The notes beneath the pieces are model-generated. The model had not been told where the DNA came from and made no database searches. It saw nothing but the letters and a program-made list of their open reading frames with translations. From the NCBI GenBank assembly GCA_030704615.1, contig CM060732.1, positions 77,233,053-77,297,052 on the forward strand: a stretch of 64,000 nucleotides of DNA, written 5' to 3'. Both the position numbers and the translations under genes were made by a program. Source of the stretch: Takakia lepidozioides. Taxonomy: Eukaryota; Streptophyta; Takakiopsida; Takakiales; Takakiaceae. This document shows, piece by piece, positions 1 through 11,199 of this stretch (position 1 is its first letter; every line of letters begins with the position of its first letter).

Positions 1-479
1 ACCAGCAACCTCACCCAGAAAGTCATTGCTTAACCATGTGCACGGTGAGTTGCACTACTGCAGATGAACTATGTCTATTTTCCCACAGATGAACACTGTA
101 AAGACCTGTCCGCTATTTTCAAGTTGTCAGCTGAATCTCCTTTGCCTTCTCAGGGAGCGACATTGGAGTACTACTACTCTAGAACTCCTACTCTAAACAT
201 CTGAGTAATGAATGTGCTCCTGTACTCAGACTTCCAGACTGCCAACAAGCTTCCAAATCCCGACAATGAAGAGGTGGGACATGAGAGGGTTAAGAATCAC
301 TGCCGAAGCACCTGAAGCTTAAGAAGGACCCAAGGTTCATGGGCAAAGGAGATGAAAAAGATGCAAATCACCCTGCTTCTCAAACTCTTCTCTACACTAA
401 GTTGCTGTCTCTTAAGAGGGCCCCCATATTTTGCAAGGCCTTCAGCTTCGACGTTCACAATGGAGTAGCAGCTTCCCTA
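1..479. other. No gene recognised
   Basis: No open frame here resembles a known protein and no repeat was recognised. The stretch lies upstream of the shared promoter-type repeat and the first gene. Confidence 0.4.
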
Positions 480-499
480 CACGAAGCTATGGAAGGTTG

Positions 500-872
500 G
501 GTATTTGTATGGGAGCTTTCAGAAGAGAGTGGATTTGAACCCAGGATCACTACCATCTGGGTTAGGTCATATATTTGCGGAAGGATACATTCCTTGAAGT
601 TATGAAACTCTGCAGTCGGATGCGTTTGCTTTGCATCGCTTGAGAGGATTCGCTCTCTGTGCATCAAAGGTCGGTGAAAAATCTTGTGTGTGACAGAGCA
701 GATTGATGGGTTTTAAGGGTCAATCGGCCCTGTTTGAGTGATAGGAGAAAGAGTGACGAAGATTGCTTGTCTTCGATCGAAAAGGTCGTTGGGTATTTTG
801 GAGGAGCGTGGAGTTCCTGAGTCGGAGTATATCTGTTGTGCATCTGCTCGATGAGATTTCCTGTTTTGGCAG
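500..872 (-). repeat. Copy 1 of a duplicated upstream region
   Basis: Read on the minus strand, this stretch is collinear with 41817-42255 on the plus strand. Shared blocks in the same order include GCCAAAACAGGA, a block around GATGCACAG with CGAATCCTCTCAA (AGAAAATCCTCTCAA in the other copy), CTAACCCAG, and GATCCTGGGTTC followed by an AT-rich stretch and CTTCTGAAA. In both places the repeat starts close to the 5' end of a gene and runs away from it: here upstream of the gene at 1031 (+), there upstream of ALDH7 (-). The last block resembles a pol III B box, so a tRNA-derived component is possible. Confidence 0.6.
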
Positions 873-1030
873 GAAGAGAGAGTGTCGGTTTCGGTCATAA
901 GCAGGAGGCATCTGCCCTGGGTGCGTGCGGCGGTTATCGTTTTCTTCAATTTGTCGTGTGGGACTCTTCAATCTGGTTGTCTCGATAAGTTACAAAAGTT
1001 TCGGCGGAAGGCAAAGGAGCTCGGGGGAAG

Positions 1031-3008
1031 ATGGCAGCTATGGCGGGAGCAGCTGCAGGCTTCGCTGTAGCCAAAGGTTTTCATATTTCTGGTATGCTCT
1101 TTTCAGGTATACGGGCGTCTGTATGCTTCTCTCTGTGTGGGTGTTTTGTGATTTATTCTGCATCTGACTGTTGTGTCGATCAGACGCGCGGCCTATTTGC
1201 AGTCAATTCGCAGTCCATTCCCAGCTTAGAGGGACCCAGGGGTCTCGGATTGTAGAGAGGGCATTGGTTCTGGTATACTCCTTCCAACATATTGGTAAGA
1301 ATTTCTGCCTTGGTAATGGTTATTGCTGGTAGCGTTGTCCTGTAGCAGGTGCTGGGGGTGTACACATGTAACCAGAAGACTGTATGTGGAGCAAGTTCAC
1401 AGAACCGATCAACTCCTCAGTTTTAATTGAGGCTTGCCCTAAGGGATAGTGCCTTTGGAGAGGGCTGTATTGTCCACTGGCTCTCCAGTGGTTGGTACAA
1501 CTGTTCCTCAGGTTACCTGCTTGAGGCAGGCATTGCTGCGAGGCCTTTGTTGCCTATGCTCCAGTCTCAAGTGACCCTCAGCAAACCATCCTCAAACACC
1601 CCCGCAAGGGCTGTTACTGCCAGGGGTTCCTACTGCTTTTGTATCAGCCATGATCATTTTTTGAGTTTTTTCTCTATGGTTTTGGAGGCAGTTGAAATGA
1701 TTTCTAATTGTTATGTTCTGACTTCCTCTCACCTCAAAGCACTCATCTTGTTTCTGCAGATACACACAGGTCCAGTGTCATAGGGTTGCAAGAGCATTCA
1801 CGGCAGGATGCTGTGAGGAATGAATTAGCAACTTCAACTTCACAGATTCTTAGACCTACAGGGATTTGTGGGAAAAGGAGGTCCCCTAATGCATTTGCTT
1901 CAGCAACATGTAGTGCTGCCTTGGTAAGTTCTTCTATGGTCTGGCTTTTCTTTGTTTTGGGTGCTGTGTGGGTTTTTTGGCATGGAGAAGGCATTTGGCA
2001 TCCCTCTCTTCAGTCACAGTGTTACTGTCTTAATGGCCTGATTGGAGTATGCAAAAGATAAAGACTGAGAGAAAGACCCTTGTGGGATCTTGTAGGGAGC
2101 CACATGTCAAGCAGAACAGCAAACTATACAAAATAAATCAGCTGTTGCCAATAAAGCTCCCATTGAATGTACGTACCCTCCCTTCTCTTCCCCATGGTGT
2201 TCCCTATGGGCTTGTCTCTTTCTCTGTGTTTTTCAATGCGGCAGGTGTTGAGTGGCTACCGGATCAAAGAAGCTATCCTTGCTCCATGAAGATTCCATAT
2301 ATGGCCACCACCAACAAAAAGACCTAACGCACAGTTATGCAGAACAGAATTGAAATTTGATGTACGCCTCAACTTCAACATGATAATAGAGTTAGGCCCC
2401 ACATGCAACATGGTTGATTATCATGTTGAATGAGGGGCATAAATTGAAGCGCAATTCTATTATGTAGAATTGAGCATGTTTAGCTTGGGTCTTTTTGTAG
2501 CTTGTGACCATATATTGAATCTTGATGGAGCAGGGCTAACTTCTTTGATCCGGTGACCACGATACTGTCTTTAAAACTGACAGCAAAGTAGTAGCCTATG
2601 GATGATCAAGAATCTACTTCAAGAGCATCCAAGGGTACATGGTCACGTTTTGATAAGTGTAGTGCTTTGTCATGACTTTCCTCCACATCTGACTGGTTGA
2701 TACAAGTACGGAAGTTGGGTTTGTCCTCATTTACAAGCATTGTAACTCCGTTTCTAATGATAATGTTTCTTTTTGCAGCTAAAAACAAGGTATTCACGCC
2801 AAAGCTTGATGATGGGGGGCCTGCGGGACCTGGGGGTGGGGATGGTGGCGGAGGAGGTGGTGGTGGTGGGGGAGGGGGTGGCGGCTTTTTGTTTTGGGGG
2901 TTGTTAATGCTTTTGGGCTTGTTGAGAGATCAAGACTCAGAGAAACCTTACAGGGCAAAACCAAAGAAGAAAGGCAAGAAACGGCAGCCTCGCATGCAGA
3001 TGGAGTAG
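1031..3008 (+). CDS. Small glycine-rich, probably plastid, membrane protein (3 exons)
   Basis: I propose exons 1031-1091, 1760-1923 and 2790-3008, giving 147 residues. Donors (GTATGC, GTAAGT) and acceptors fit GT-AG, and the phases (1, then 0) join cleanly. The N-terminus is rich in Ala, Ser and Thr with few acidic residues, like a plastid transit peptide. Exon 3 begins VFTPKLDDGG, has an almost pure glycine run, one hydrophobic span (FLFWGLLMLLGLL) and a very basic tail (KPKKKGKKR). I do not recognise the family. One membrane pass and a basic tail facing one side of a plastid membrane is an inference. Intron 2 holds a 309-bp foldback element. The first acceptor seen for exon 3 (2779) breaks the frame, and 2790 restores it, so that junction is the weakest point. 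Confidence 0.5.
2252..2560. repeat. Foldback (inverted-repeat) element in an intron
   Basis: The two halves are imperfect reverse complements over nearly the whole length. The ends are GTGGCTACCGGATCAAAGAAG on the left, and GTGGTCACCGGATCAAAGAAG read from the right on the opposite strand. Pairing continues through TTCATATATGG-like and CAACATGATAAT blocks to a short centre near 2400. No coding capacity and no clear target duplication. It fits a MITE or a young hairpin locus in intron 2 of the glycine-rich gene. Confidence 0.75.
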
Positions 3009-3610
3009 GTCTCAAGTTTGAAACTTATGAAACCTTTACAATTCAAAGGCTTCAGTTCCCATAAGATTATACGTTATTCTTTTCGTGGCAGTTGCATAGT
3101 TCAACTGGAAGCCTGCAACTTCTTTAATTTTTGGTAGTATTTGAAAACTTTGACTACTTGTTTGAATCTCTTAAGGGGTGGGAAAGGGAATGATTTGAGC
3201 TTTGTCTTTCTTCTTTGAGTTTATCTAAGTGGACACTTGACAGGCTTGTCAATTGGCAGCCCTCTTTTCTCCTTCCACCTTGAGTGAGGAGACATTTTTA
3301 CTCGCAGGCTGATGTGTGGAGGGAATGAAAGCACATATTTCTGGTGTTGAGACAAATAGTGAACTTTTTGAATCAAAGTGGCAGGAAGTTTGATGTTTGG
3401 GAGTGTAGCAGCCCAGCATCTGGTAATGACCACTATAACCTCTTTCGAGACTATGACCTCTTTTGAGAAAGCACTCCCTTAAATTAAGCTCAAATCTGCG
3501 GCCAACTGAAACCATGTTGTGGAAAGCTAGGCTCAAAAATTCCCAGGAAGAAAGAAGGAAATGTCTGAGAATGGATTGTGAGTTGCAGACAATGCTTGGT
3601 TCCAATTCCA
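3009..3610. other. Intergenic, 3' flank between convergent genes
   Basis: This is the shared 3' flank of the glycine-rich gene (+) and FNR (-). No conserved coding frame was recognised. Confidence 0.4.
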
Positions 3611-4018
3611 CTTATCCATTATGGTTGCCAAAATTGTGATGCAGACAACAGTGGGGTACACCTTTGCCAGCAGATATGGCATTGTCAGTATGAGATACAA
3701 ACCAATAAGGCCTAAATCTCCTTGTGAGACTAAACTATCTAGTACACCTTGATATGCCACTGCTTTTCCTTCAGATCTGCTAGTTTATCTCCCAGTTCGT
3801 AACTCTGCAACCCACTTATCCATCATGGTTGTCAAGAATGTGCTACAGACAACAATGGGCACACCTTTGCCAGCCGATATGGCGTTGTTAGTAAGAGATA
3901 CAAACCAATAAGGCCTAAATCTCCCTGTGTACTAAACCATCTAGTACACCTCGACATGCCACTGCTTGTTTTTCTTCAGGTCTGCTAGTTTCGTCTCCCA
4001 GCTCTCCCCCCTTGCCTC
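3611..4018. repeat. Tandem duplication of the FNR 3' end
   Basis: About 204 bp occurs twice head to tail, at 3611-3813 and 3815-4018. Both copies carry the CTTATCCATYATGGTTG start, the GCCTAAATCTCC block, and the complement of the last FNR codons. The copy nearer the gene (3941-4018) encodes the real C-terminus. The outer copy has indels and no longer encodes it, so it now lies downstream of the stop codon. Confidence 0.85.
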
Positions 4019-6687
4019 TGCAACCCTCTTCAGGGTGTCTTGAATGCCAGGCATCATGCCTCTCAACCCACAGAAGTAGATGTGTGCACCCTTGTCAAGC
4101 AGCTGGAACACCTCTTCACTGTATTCTTCAATTTTATCTTGCACGTACATTTTGCCACCTCGTGCATTGTTCTGCTCACGACTCAATGCTATGTCATATC
4201 TGAAGTTATCAGGGAACTTCTTCAGGTACTCACTGAACTCATCATGGTAGAGAAGACTGTCGGTGTTGGCCACACCCAAGAATAGCCAAGAAAGTCCGCC
4301 GAATTTGAAGTTGGTAACATCCTCCATGAACATTCTCCGCAAGTAGCCTCTATAAGGAGCGATGCCTGTGCCAGTAGCTACCATTATGTGTGTTGCTTTG
4401 GGATCTTCTTCAGGTAACAGCATCACCTTTCCTGATGGACCTGCAGGGACAACCCATGATACAATTACACAAAATGTTCGGAATCCTCTCACTTCCGGTC
4501 TGGGCCTCCCATGCTCATAGTACATCTCCTTGTTTCACTCTTTCCTTTTTTCTCTGCGCATCTGTTTTTGCTCAGATTCAAAGGCTTCAGCTAAATTATG
4601 CAGTCAATTACTACTGCCACATTGCTACAGCAAGAACTGTTTTGAGAACACACTCATCACTCCTCTCTGTCTCGCTCTTATTACTTCAAAGGCTACTGAG
4701 TACGTTCTTATTACGTCAAATCAACCTGCACCTCTGTTCACCAACTTTCAAAATCTTGAGGCTGAGCCTAAAGCCCTGGCCCTGTTGGGGTCTAACTTTT
4801 GGGCTGTTCACACAAAGCAGATTGATGCTTGTGTGAAGGGCTTCAAGGATATCTGGCAAGCCTGAACTGATTGTTTATCTCAAGGTACGTCCCACTACTG
4901 GAGTGAGCCCCTCACAAAGGTAGTGTCTATCCCTCTGTTTCCATCCAAACTGCATTGGGTTTATGGCCACAAGGCTATGGCACAAGTGAGTACATTCTTA
5001 TTACTTCAAAAACAATGGTATACACACGGCCTGACAAACAGCCACAAGTGCAAGTAAGAGTTCTGCAGCATGAGCTTACCAGTAATCTGAACCGTATCTC
5101 CAGGCTTGCTGTCACAGAGGAAGTTACTACAGATACCCTTCTTTGAAGGATCCTCCTTCCCTGTCTCCGGATCATAATAAACTGCCCTTCTGACACACAG
5201 ACTAGCCGTCTTACCATCGAAGTCATCTCCATACCGGGTGGAAGCAATGGAGTAAAGGCGGACAGTGTTTGGAGTGCCAGGTTTCTTAGGATTCTCACCC
5301 TGTATGAGAAGTAAAGCCCACATGTACACGTAATGTCAAGTCAAGTATCCTAAGGTGTAAAGCTTCCGATCCTTCTAGGGAGGCAGGAAGCTAAAAGCAA
5401 CCGGGCAAAAACCAAAATCATTGGAGTGTCAGAATTACCGGAGGAATGATGCCATAACTCTGCCCTTCCCAGTAGGGTACATCTCCATTATGGTCAATCA
5501 CAATGTGACAAGTCTCACCAGGAGCTTTGACCCCCACAATCCTTTCAACAGACTTGATTGTTCCAATATAGGGCTCCTTGTTCTTATAGGTGTTCAAAGG
5601 AGGCTGCGTAGCGGTCTCAAGCTCCACTGGAAATGTGGTAACCTTAGTGTACGCCCTTATTCTTGGAAGCCCTACTCCTTGCAAGGTCCATGTAGAGGAA
5701 GTCCATTGTAGGGACGGCAGAGACTGGCCTGAAAAGAATGTGCGGGTCTCAAGGAAAAATGCTTGATTTGAGGAGACCTGCTTAACATGAAACAACATCA
5801 AAGAGCAGACATTAGAGCACCAAAAGTGAGCAGAGAACCCTACTAACAGAAGTTGAAGATGAAGGACAAGAAGCCAGATCTAGTAACTTATTCACACATG
5901 ACAATAAACTAGAAGCTCAAGGACACGATAATGAATGGGAGAAGGGAGAGGGAAATGCAGGCAGACTCTCCGACTCTCCAACTCAAACATGCTGAGAAAG
6001 ACCACTAGGTACTGAAACATTTGAACATGTGTGTTAACCTTGTACACTTTCATCTGACTTCATAACCGAACAGAGTAATAAAAAGCACTTCACCTTGCAT
6101 CTCTGAGAGGTAGCCGGGCAGCTTGGTGTAGCAGCAAGAGTAGGCAAACATGGATTTGCCTGCCAATTAAATTCAAGATCAACCTACATTAGGAATTCAG
6201 CATTGGAAGTCCGTGACAAGAAAATCACCAAAATGCTGGAAAATATTTACAGAACGGCAAAGAAGAGCGGAAACCAAACCCACTTGCCACAACCGGTCAC
6301 AGCGACAATTACTTGGCAAATGCACACTAGCAGAAAAAGAAAATCGCCGTCCGTCTTAATGGAGACTCTCAAGGTTCCCTAGACATATGCCATAAACCCG
6401 TAAAGGTCCGAGGAATCACCACCCCATAGGCATCCTTTTCAGAGGACATGCTTTATAAAGCTGAATGTAATCCCACTCCCACAAGAATTACCGTCGCTAG
6501 TCTGTAGTCCCGTAACTCCAAGTGGAAAATCAGCACATCACTAACTTCAATACATCGCAAGTATCTAGAATGAAAAGTCGCTCCTAGCCGAAAGACCAAA
6601 GCAAGAGCCCAAGACGAGAGCCATCACTACAAACTCCACAATCAAGCAGCCACAATGTCGAACCTGAAAAGCAGCTGCTTGCGCCAT
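3941..6687 (-). CDS. Ferredoxin-NADP+ reductase, root-type, plastid (5 exons)
   Basis: FNR passes electrons between ferredoxin and NADP(H) in plastids. Proposed minus-strand exons are 6687-6664, 6159-6094, 5777-5439, 5299-5080 and 4440-3941. They total 1149 nt, or 382 residues, the usual length, and all phases agree. Visible motifs are the FAD-binding VRLYSIAS and ICSNFL, the NADP-binding [13 protein letters not shown], and the C-terminal aromatic ending WHVEVY. The opening of the mature part ([20 protein letters not shown]) is closer to non-photosynthetic (root-type) FNR than to leaf FNR. The first two exons and the start of the third give a Ser/Thr/Ala-rich transit peptide. The start codon sits in a tiny 24-nt exon with a weak donor (GTTCGA), so the extreme N-terminus is the least certain part. 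A LINE fragment sits in the last intron and the 3' end is tandemly duplicated. Confidence 0.93.
4650..5030 (+). mobile_element. LINE copy A, 5'-truncated, in an FNR intron
   Basis: The stretch shares its sequence, in order, with 24740-25180 and with the minus strand of 34620-34935 and 38410-38760. Common blocks are CACCAACTTTCAAA, AAAGCCCTGGCCCTGTTGGG, GTGAAGGG and TATGGCCACAAGGCTA, and the 3' end is TGAGTACATTCT. A 22-base near-repeat (TGAGTACRTTCTTATTACKTCAAA) stands at both 4697-4720 and 4987-5010 and may be a target duplication. Confidence 0.75.
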
Positions 6688-7527
6688 GTCTGCAGAATGT
6701 TGCAAACAACCGCCCGTCCTTTGATAATCTCCAACGATTTCTGAGAAAATCCTTCAGGTTGTCACCCCTCCTTCCACTACCCTCCCGTCCAGCAGAATTC
6801 TGCAACAACCGCCTTCTCTTCTGCTACTCTCCAGAAGCATCCAACCAACACCCCACGCCTTCAGATTTAAGCTCTCCTCCTCCAAACACTGTCCGCAGTA
6901 CCCACAGAGCCCTCTGGGGCTTTGTCTCTTCCTGCCACACAAATCCCTGCAGAGCGGCTTCGATTGTCTGGAATCTCTTGCGATCGAAAGGTCTCTCGCA
7001 GGGATTTCCCTCTCAGACCTCTCTCGCAAGAGATCCGGAGACAAAGCGTGCGGCTCCACGACCGTGCATTCTTCCATTCATCCAAGGTTGGCCTATCACC
7101 GACGGGGGCCTATTACCGGGGCTTGATACCAAAGTATTGACAGGTGGAATCCGTTGATTCGGTGTTTGGGCATAGCTCAGGGTTGTATAAGCATTGTGAT
7201 TGGCTGTCAGATATTTCCCACTGACCTATTCTTACTTCTTGGTTTCATCAAATCCAGTGACTCCGCGTGTCTTAGGATGCCCTTGACTACCACTCGGGAA
7301 TAGAAGCGACTAGCTTTCGTAAGCCAATTTATCCAATTCGCGAGCGAAGTTCTGTCATCCATCTCTTCACAACATTCATCAATATGATAACAACCAATGG
7401 TTATGTTTTGTCTTATTTTATTTTAATTTTTAATAAAGGAAAGGGGACAGAGTTGTCCAATAGGTAAATGTCATAGAACTATCTTTTGGAAATGTTTGGC
7501 AACCCGGCCGCACTTAGTTCCGATTGT
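6688..7527. other. FNR upstream region
   Basis: This is the 5' flank of FNR, transcribed leftward. CT- and CA-rich sequence lies close to the start codon. No conserved gene was recognised. Several short overlapping frames (6754-7157, both strands) look like chance. Confidence 0.4.
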
Positions 7528-8175
7528 TTAGTTTTCTTCGTTCAGCTTGTGCAAATTTTGTTCCGTCATGGCATTATTCCAGGATATTATGAGATTCCAA
7601 TATATTATTAGAATAGTTACGGAATATTCTACTGTGCTCACCTGCCCGCGCATGTGAGAAATCGAATTACCAACCTCTCAAACTTATTGTTTTCTTTTTG
7701 ACCGAAAATCGCCAGATTTCGACCTGGAAAATGGGTCAGCTACTTGTACAAAGGAATTTTGGGGGGTAAAATCCGAGTATTTCGCAAAAAACGCCAGTTG
7801 TTGAATATCAGGAGCCTGATTTTGCCAACATGGAGTAGGTAGTTAAAACGTGCCACCTGGTATATTGCCACTTTTCTAACCCTGCCACCTTGTTATTCTC
7901 GCCACATCTGCAGTGGGTAGAATTCACATGTGGCCCCGCCCGCGATTTTGGAAAAAAGAAAAAAAAAACCATTTCTACCAGGAAGCGTAGGTGGAAATTT
8001 GGTCTTCAGAAAAAAAAAGTTTAGTTGTCTTCTTGGCCGCGCTGGAAGCAAATTTAGTTTCATAATGGCATTATTCCAAGATATTATGAGAATGGTTTTA
8101 GGAATATTCCACTGTGCTCACCTACCCACCCACATGAGAAATGGAACTTATAATCAACCTCTCAAACTCAACTAC
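7528..8175. repeat. Direct repeat pair, about 150 bp, 497 bp apart
   Basis: 7528-7690 and 8019-8175 share GTTTAGTT, ATGGCATTATTCC, GATATTATGAGA, ACTGTGCTCACCT and CAACCTCTCAAACT in the same order and orientation. The origin is unknown. The spacing and orientation could reflect a small LTR-type remnant or a simple tandem duplication. Confidence 0.6.
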
Positions 8176-8192
8176 CCGAAGTGTGAAAAATG

Positions 8193-8348
8193 CCATCGAC
8201 TAGTAGCTCAGCTGTAAGTGCACAGTGTGTCACCTCGGTCACCTCGGTCACCCGTGTGCGGATTATTCGTACTCGGTATTGTTGTCGGTCCTGGTGTTGT
8301 TGTCCTCCCTATAGGTCTCATGGCCCATAAATGAAAGGGGGTTAATTC
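8193..8348 (+). mobile_element. SINE-1, 5' part (tRNA-derived), split by hAT elements
   Basis: The start has an A-box-like TAGTAGCTCAGCTGTAAG. The end carries the block ATAGGTCTCATGGCCCATAA, which is identical to the SINE at 14121. It stops at GTTAATTC, the target site of two hAT insertions, and its 3' half resumes at 14654. The B-box region is degenerate (a CACCTCGGT repeat). Confidence 0.75.
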
Positions 8349-8599
8349 CAGTGTTGTGCGGGTACCCGCTTAGGCGGGTTGAAACCGGCGGTTCCGGTTC
8401 CGGATCCTGGAACCAGTACTAGAACCAGAACCGGGGGAGCAGGGACGAGCCGGTTCCAGAACCGGAACCGGCGGGTGCGGGTTTTTCCAGGAACTGGAAA
8501 CCGGGGGGTTAGTGGCAGTTCCGGATCCGGTTCCCGCACTAGGGTTTTTTTTTTTTTTTTTCCGCGATCTGTCGTCTCTCACGCACGATCTGCTGCAGC

Positions 8600-8790
8600 G
8601 CAAGGGAGGGAGCAGCGCATAGCAGCGCAGGAGAAGGGATCAGCTCAGCACACCAGCGCGGGGGGAGGGAGCAGCGCATAGCAGCGCAGGAGAAGGGATC
8701 AGCTCAGCACACCAGCGCGGGGGGAGGGAGCAGCGCACCAGAGCGCGGGATGAGGGATCAGCTCAGCGCACCAGCGCGGGGCGAAATAGC
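8600..8790 (+). repeat. 60-bp tandem repeat inside hAT 1
   Basis: A unit of about 60 bp containing GGGAGCAGCGCATAGCAGCG and GGGATCAGCTCAGCACACC occurs two and a half to three times, starting near 8608, 8669 and 8728. It is GC-rich and non-coding. It blends into the larger repeat to its right. Confidence 0.75.
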
Positions 8791-8819
8791 AGCATTTTTT
8801 ATTTTATTTTAATTTTTTC

Positions 8820-10130
8820 TTTTGGTTTGGTTTTCCTGCTTTTATGGTCTCGCACCTCCATTTGCGGGATGTGCTGCAGCATCGCGAGCATCAACACAAG
8901 GGAGGGAGCAACGCCTCAGCCCGTGGGGGAGGCCGAAGCAGCGCATGAGGGGAGGTAGTAGCGTAGGCAGCAGGGTTTTTATATTTTGTTTTATTTTTTC
9001 CCACGTTGTATCGTCTCTCACCTCCTCCTGCTACAGCAGGGGGAGCATCAATGCGGGGGAGGGAGCAGCGCATAGCAGCGCGGGAGGAGGGATCAGATCA
9101 GCGCACCAGCGCGGTGCGAGGTAGCAGCATTTTATTTTTTATTTTATTTTTATTTTTTTTTATTTTTTGGTTTTCCTGCTTTTGTGGTCTCGCACCTCCA
9201 CTTGCAGGATATGCTGCAGCAGCGCGAGCATCAACGCAGGGGAGGGAGCAACGCCTCAGCCCGTGGGGGAGGCCGAAGCAGCGCAGGAGGGGGAGGTAGC
9301 AACGTAAGCAGCAGGGTTTTTTTATTTTGTTTTATTTTTTCCCACGTTGTATCGTCTCTCACCTCCTCCTGCTGCACAGCAGCGGGAGCATCAACACGGG
9401 GGAGGGAACAGCGCGGGAGGAGGGATCAGATCAGCGCACCAGCGCGTGGGGGAGGGAGTAGCGCAAGGCGAGGTAGCAGCAATTTTATTTTATTTTTTTA
9501 TTTTTTTATTTTCCTGCTTTTGTGGTCTCGCACCTCCACCTGCGGGATATGCTGCAGCAGCGCGAGCATCAGCGCGGGGGAGGGAGCAGCGCCTCAGCCC
9601 GTGGGGGAGGCCGAAGCAGCGCAGGAGGAGGAGGTAACAACGTAGGCAGTAGGGTTTTTTTTTTTGTGTTTTTTTTCTCACGTTGTATCGTCTCTCACCT
9701 CCTCCTGCTGCAGCAGCGGGAGCATCAACGCGGGGGAAGGAGCAGCGCATAGCAGTGCGGGAGGAGGGATCAGATCAGCGCACCAGCGCGTGGGGGAGGG
9801 AGCAGCGCAGGGCGAGGTAACAGCAATTTTATTTTTTTTTATTTTTTTATTTTTTTATTTTTGGTTTTCCTGCTTCTGTGGTCTCGCACCTCCACCTGCG
9901 GGATGTACTCCAGCAGCGTGAGCATCAGCACGGGGGAGGGAGCAACGCCTCAGCCCGTAGGGGAGGCCGAAGCAGCGCATGAGGGGGATGGAGCAACGTA
10001 GGCAACATGTTTTTGTTTTTTTGTCTTTTTTTCCTACGTTGTACCGTCTCTCACCTCCTCTGCTGCAACAACACGAGCATCAACGCGGGGGAGGAAGCAG
10101 CGCACCAGCGCCGGGGGGGAGGGAGCAGCC
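8820..10130 (+). repeat. About 340-bp tandem repeat array inside hAT 1
   Basis: TGGTCTCGCACCTCCA recurs near 8846, 9186, 9525 and 9879. GTATCGTCTCTCACCTCCTC (GTACC in the last copy) recurs near 9009, 9350, 9687 and 10040. The period is therefore about 340 bp with four copies. Each unit has two related halves of about 170 bp (…CACCTCC…GCAGCAGCG…GAGCATCA…GGGGGAGGGAGCAGCGC). The open frames in it arise from base composition and are not genes. Confidence 0.85.
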
Positions 10131-10179
10131 GGGTACGAATACGGGGGAGGGAGCAGCGCAGTCAGCACAACCTCCGTGG

Positions 10180-11160
10180 AGGTTAGCCCTCCATCTTTTT
10201 TTTTGTCCTTTCATGGCAAAATTGTGCAGCTGAGAAGCTTGTGCTAGGGCCTTTAGCCTCCCTCTCTCTCTCTTTTTCCTTTCATGGCAAATTAATGCAA
10301 CCAAGCAACTTGTGCTAGGCCCTTTTAGCCCTTCCTTTTTTTTCCCCTTGAATGGCAAAGTCATGCAACCAAGTAGCTTGGCTGGTCTACCGTAGCCAGT
10401 GCCTCGTGTTAGCATTATGAGATCTGAAAATGGTCAATGTACATGCTCTGTTGGCTGGTCTACTGTTGCCAATGGCTTATGATAGCATTAGGAAATCTGA
10501 AAGAGGTCTACCTAGTGTGCATTTGATTGCCACTCATGACATCTGAAAACTGAATTTCCACATTTGAGGATTTGTCATGGTGCCTAAAGGGGCTGATTGA
10601 CTGAAATGACATATCTTACATTTATATATATGTATTCTACTTTGAATGTATGAGTGCTTGTGTTACCCAAGAGCTTGTATGTATGCCCTTGCTTTAATAT
10701 TTGGCTCTACCTGTGGGATTGGGTATTTACTATTTACTGTCATAAGACCAGCCCCCCTTATGTGCAGTGTTATGCAGTTTACTAGGCTCTCACATTGGTG
10801 TAATTATATTACAAATTTGCATTGTATGAATGTTTAAGCGTGAATTGGGTTGGATTGGGATTAATTTGATTCAGGGAGTGTATCCAGCCATTTGCACGTA
10901 TAGAACCCAATATCTTTGAAGAACTGGAGAGAGGTGTTGTTCATGACATCAATGTCAACAATGCGGGAGCTATGGAAGCTTGCCCTACGCTATGTGCATC
11001 GTCTTCTTCATCAATTCCTCTCACTTCAACGGTCGGTGGGTCTTCCACAATATCACAGTATTCAAGCAGCTCAATGTCCGAGGAAGATCAGTTTTCCACC
11101 CTACGTGAGTAACGTGATTTTTGGAAACCTTACAATCGCACTGCTTCATCATGGGCATTT
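10180..11160. other. hAT 1 internal region before the transposase
   Basis: Three imperfect copies of CCTTTCATGGCAAA…GCAACCAAG…TTGTGCTAGG lie at 10207-10385, followed by AT-rich sequence. The 5' part of the transposase transcript may start near 10900, but no exon could be fixed. Confidence 0.4.
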
Positions 11161-11199
11161 TATGTAGTTGCCAACGCGGGTCCAATAGATGCAATACAC

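Noticed and set aside
530-560. B-box-like GGGTTCAAATCC (-) as a tRNA gene
   Set aside because: No A box at the right distance and no cloverleaf. It is part of the duplicated upstream repeat.
8379-10233. Many overlapping frames rich in Gly, Ser, Arg and Ala
   Set aside because: They come from the GC-rich tandem repeats of the hAT element and restart in each unit.
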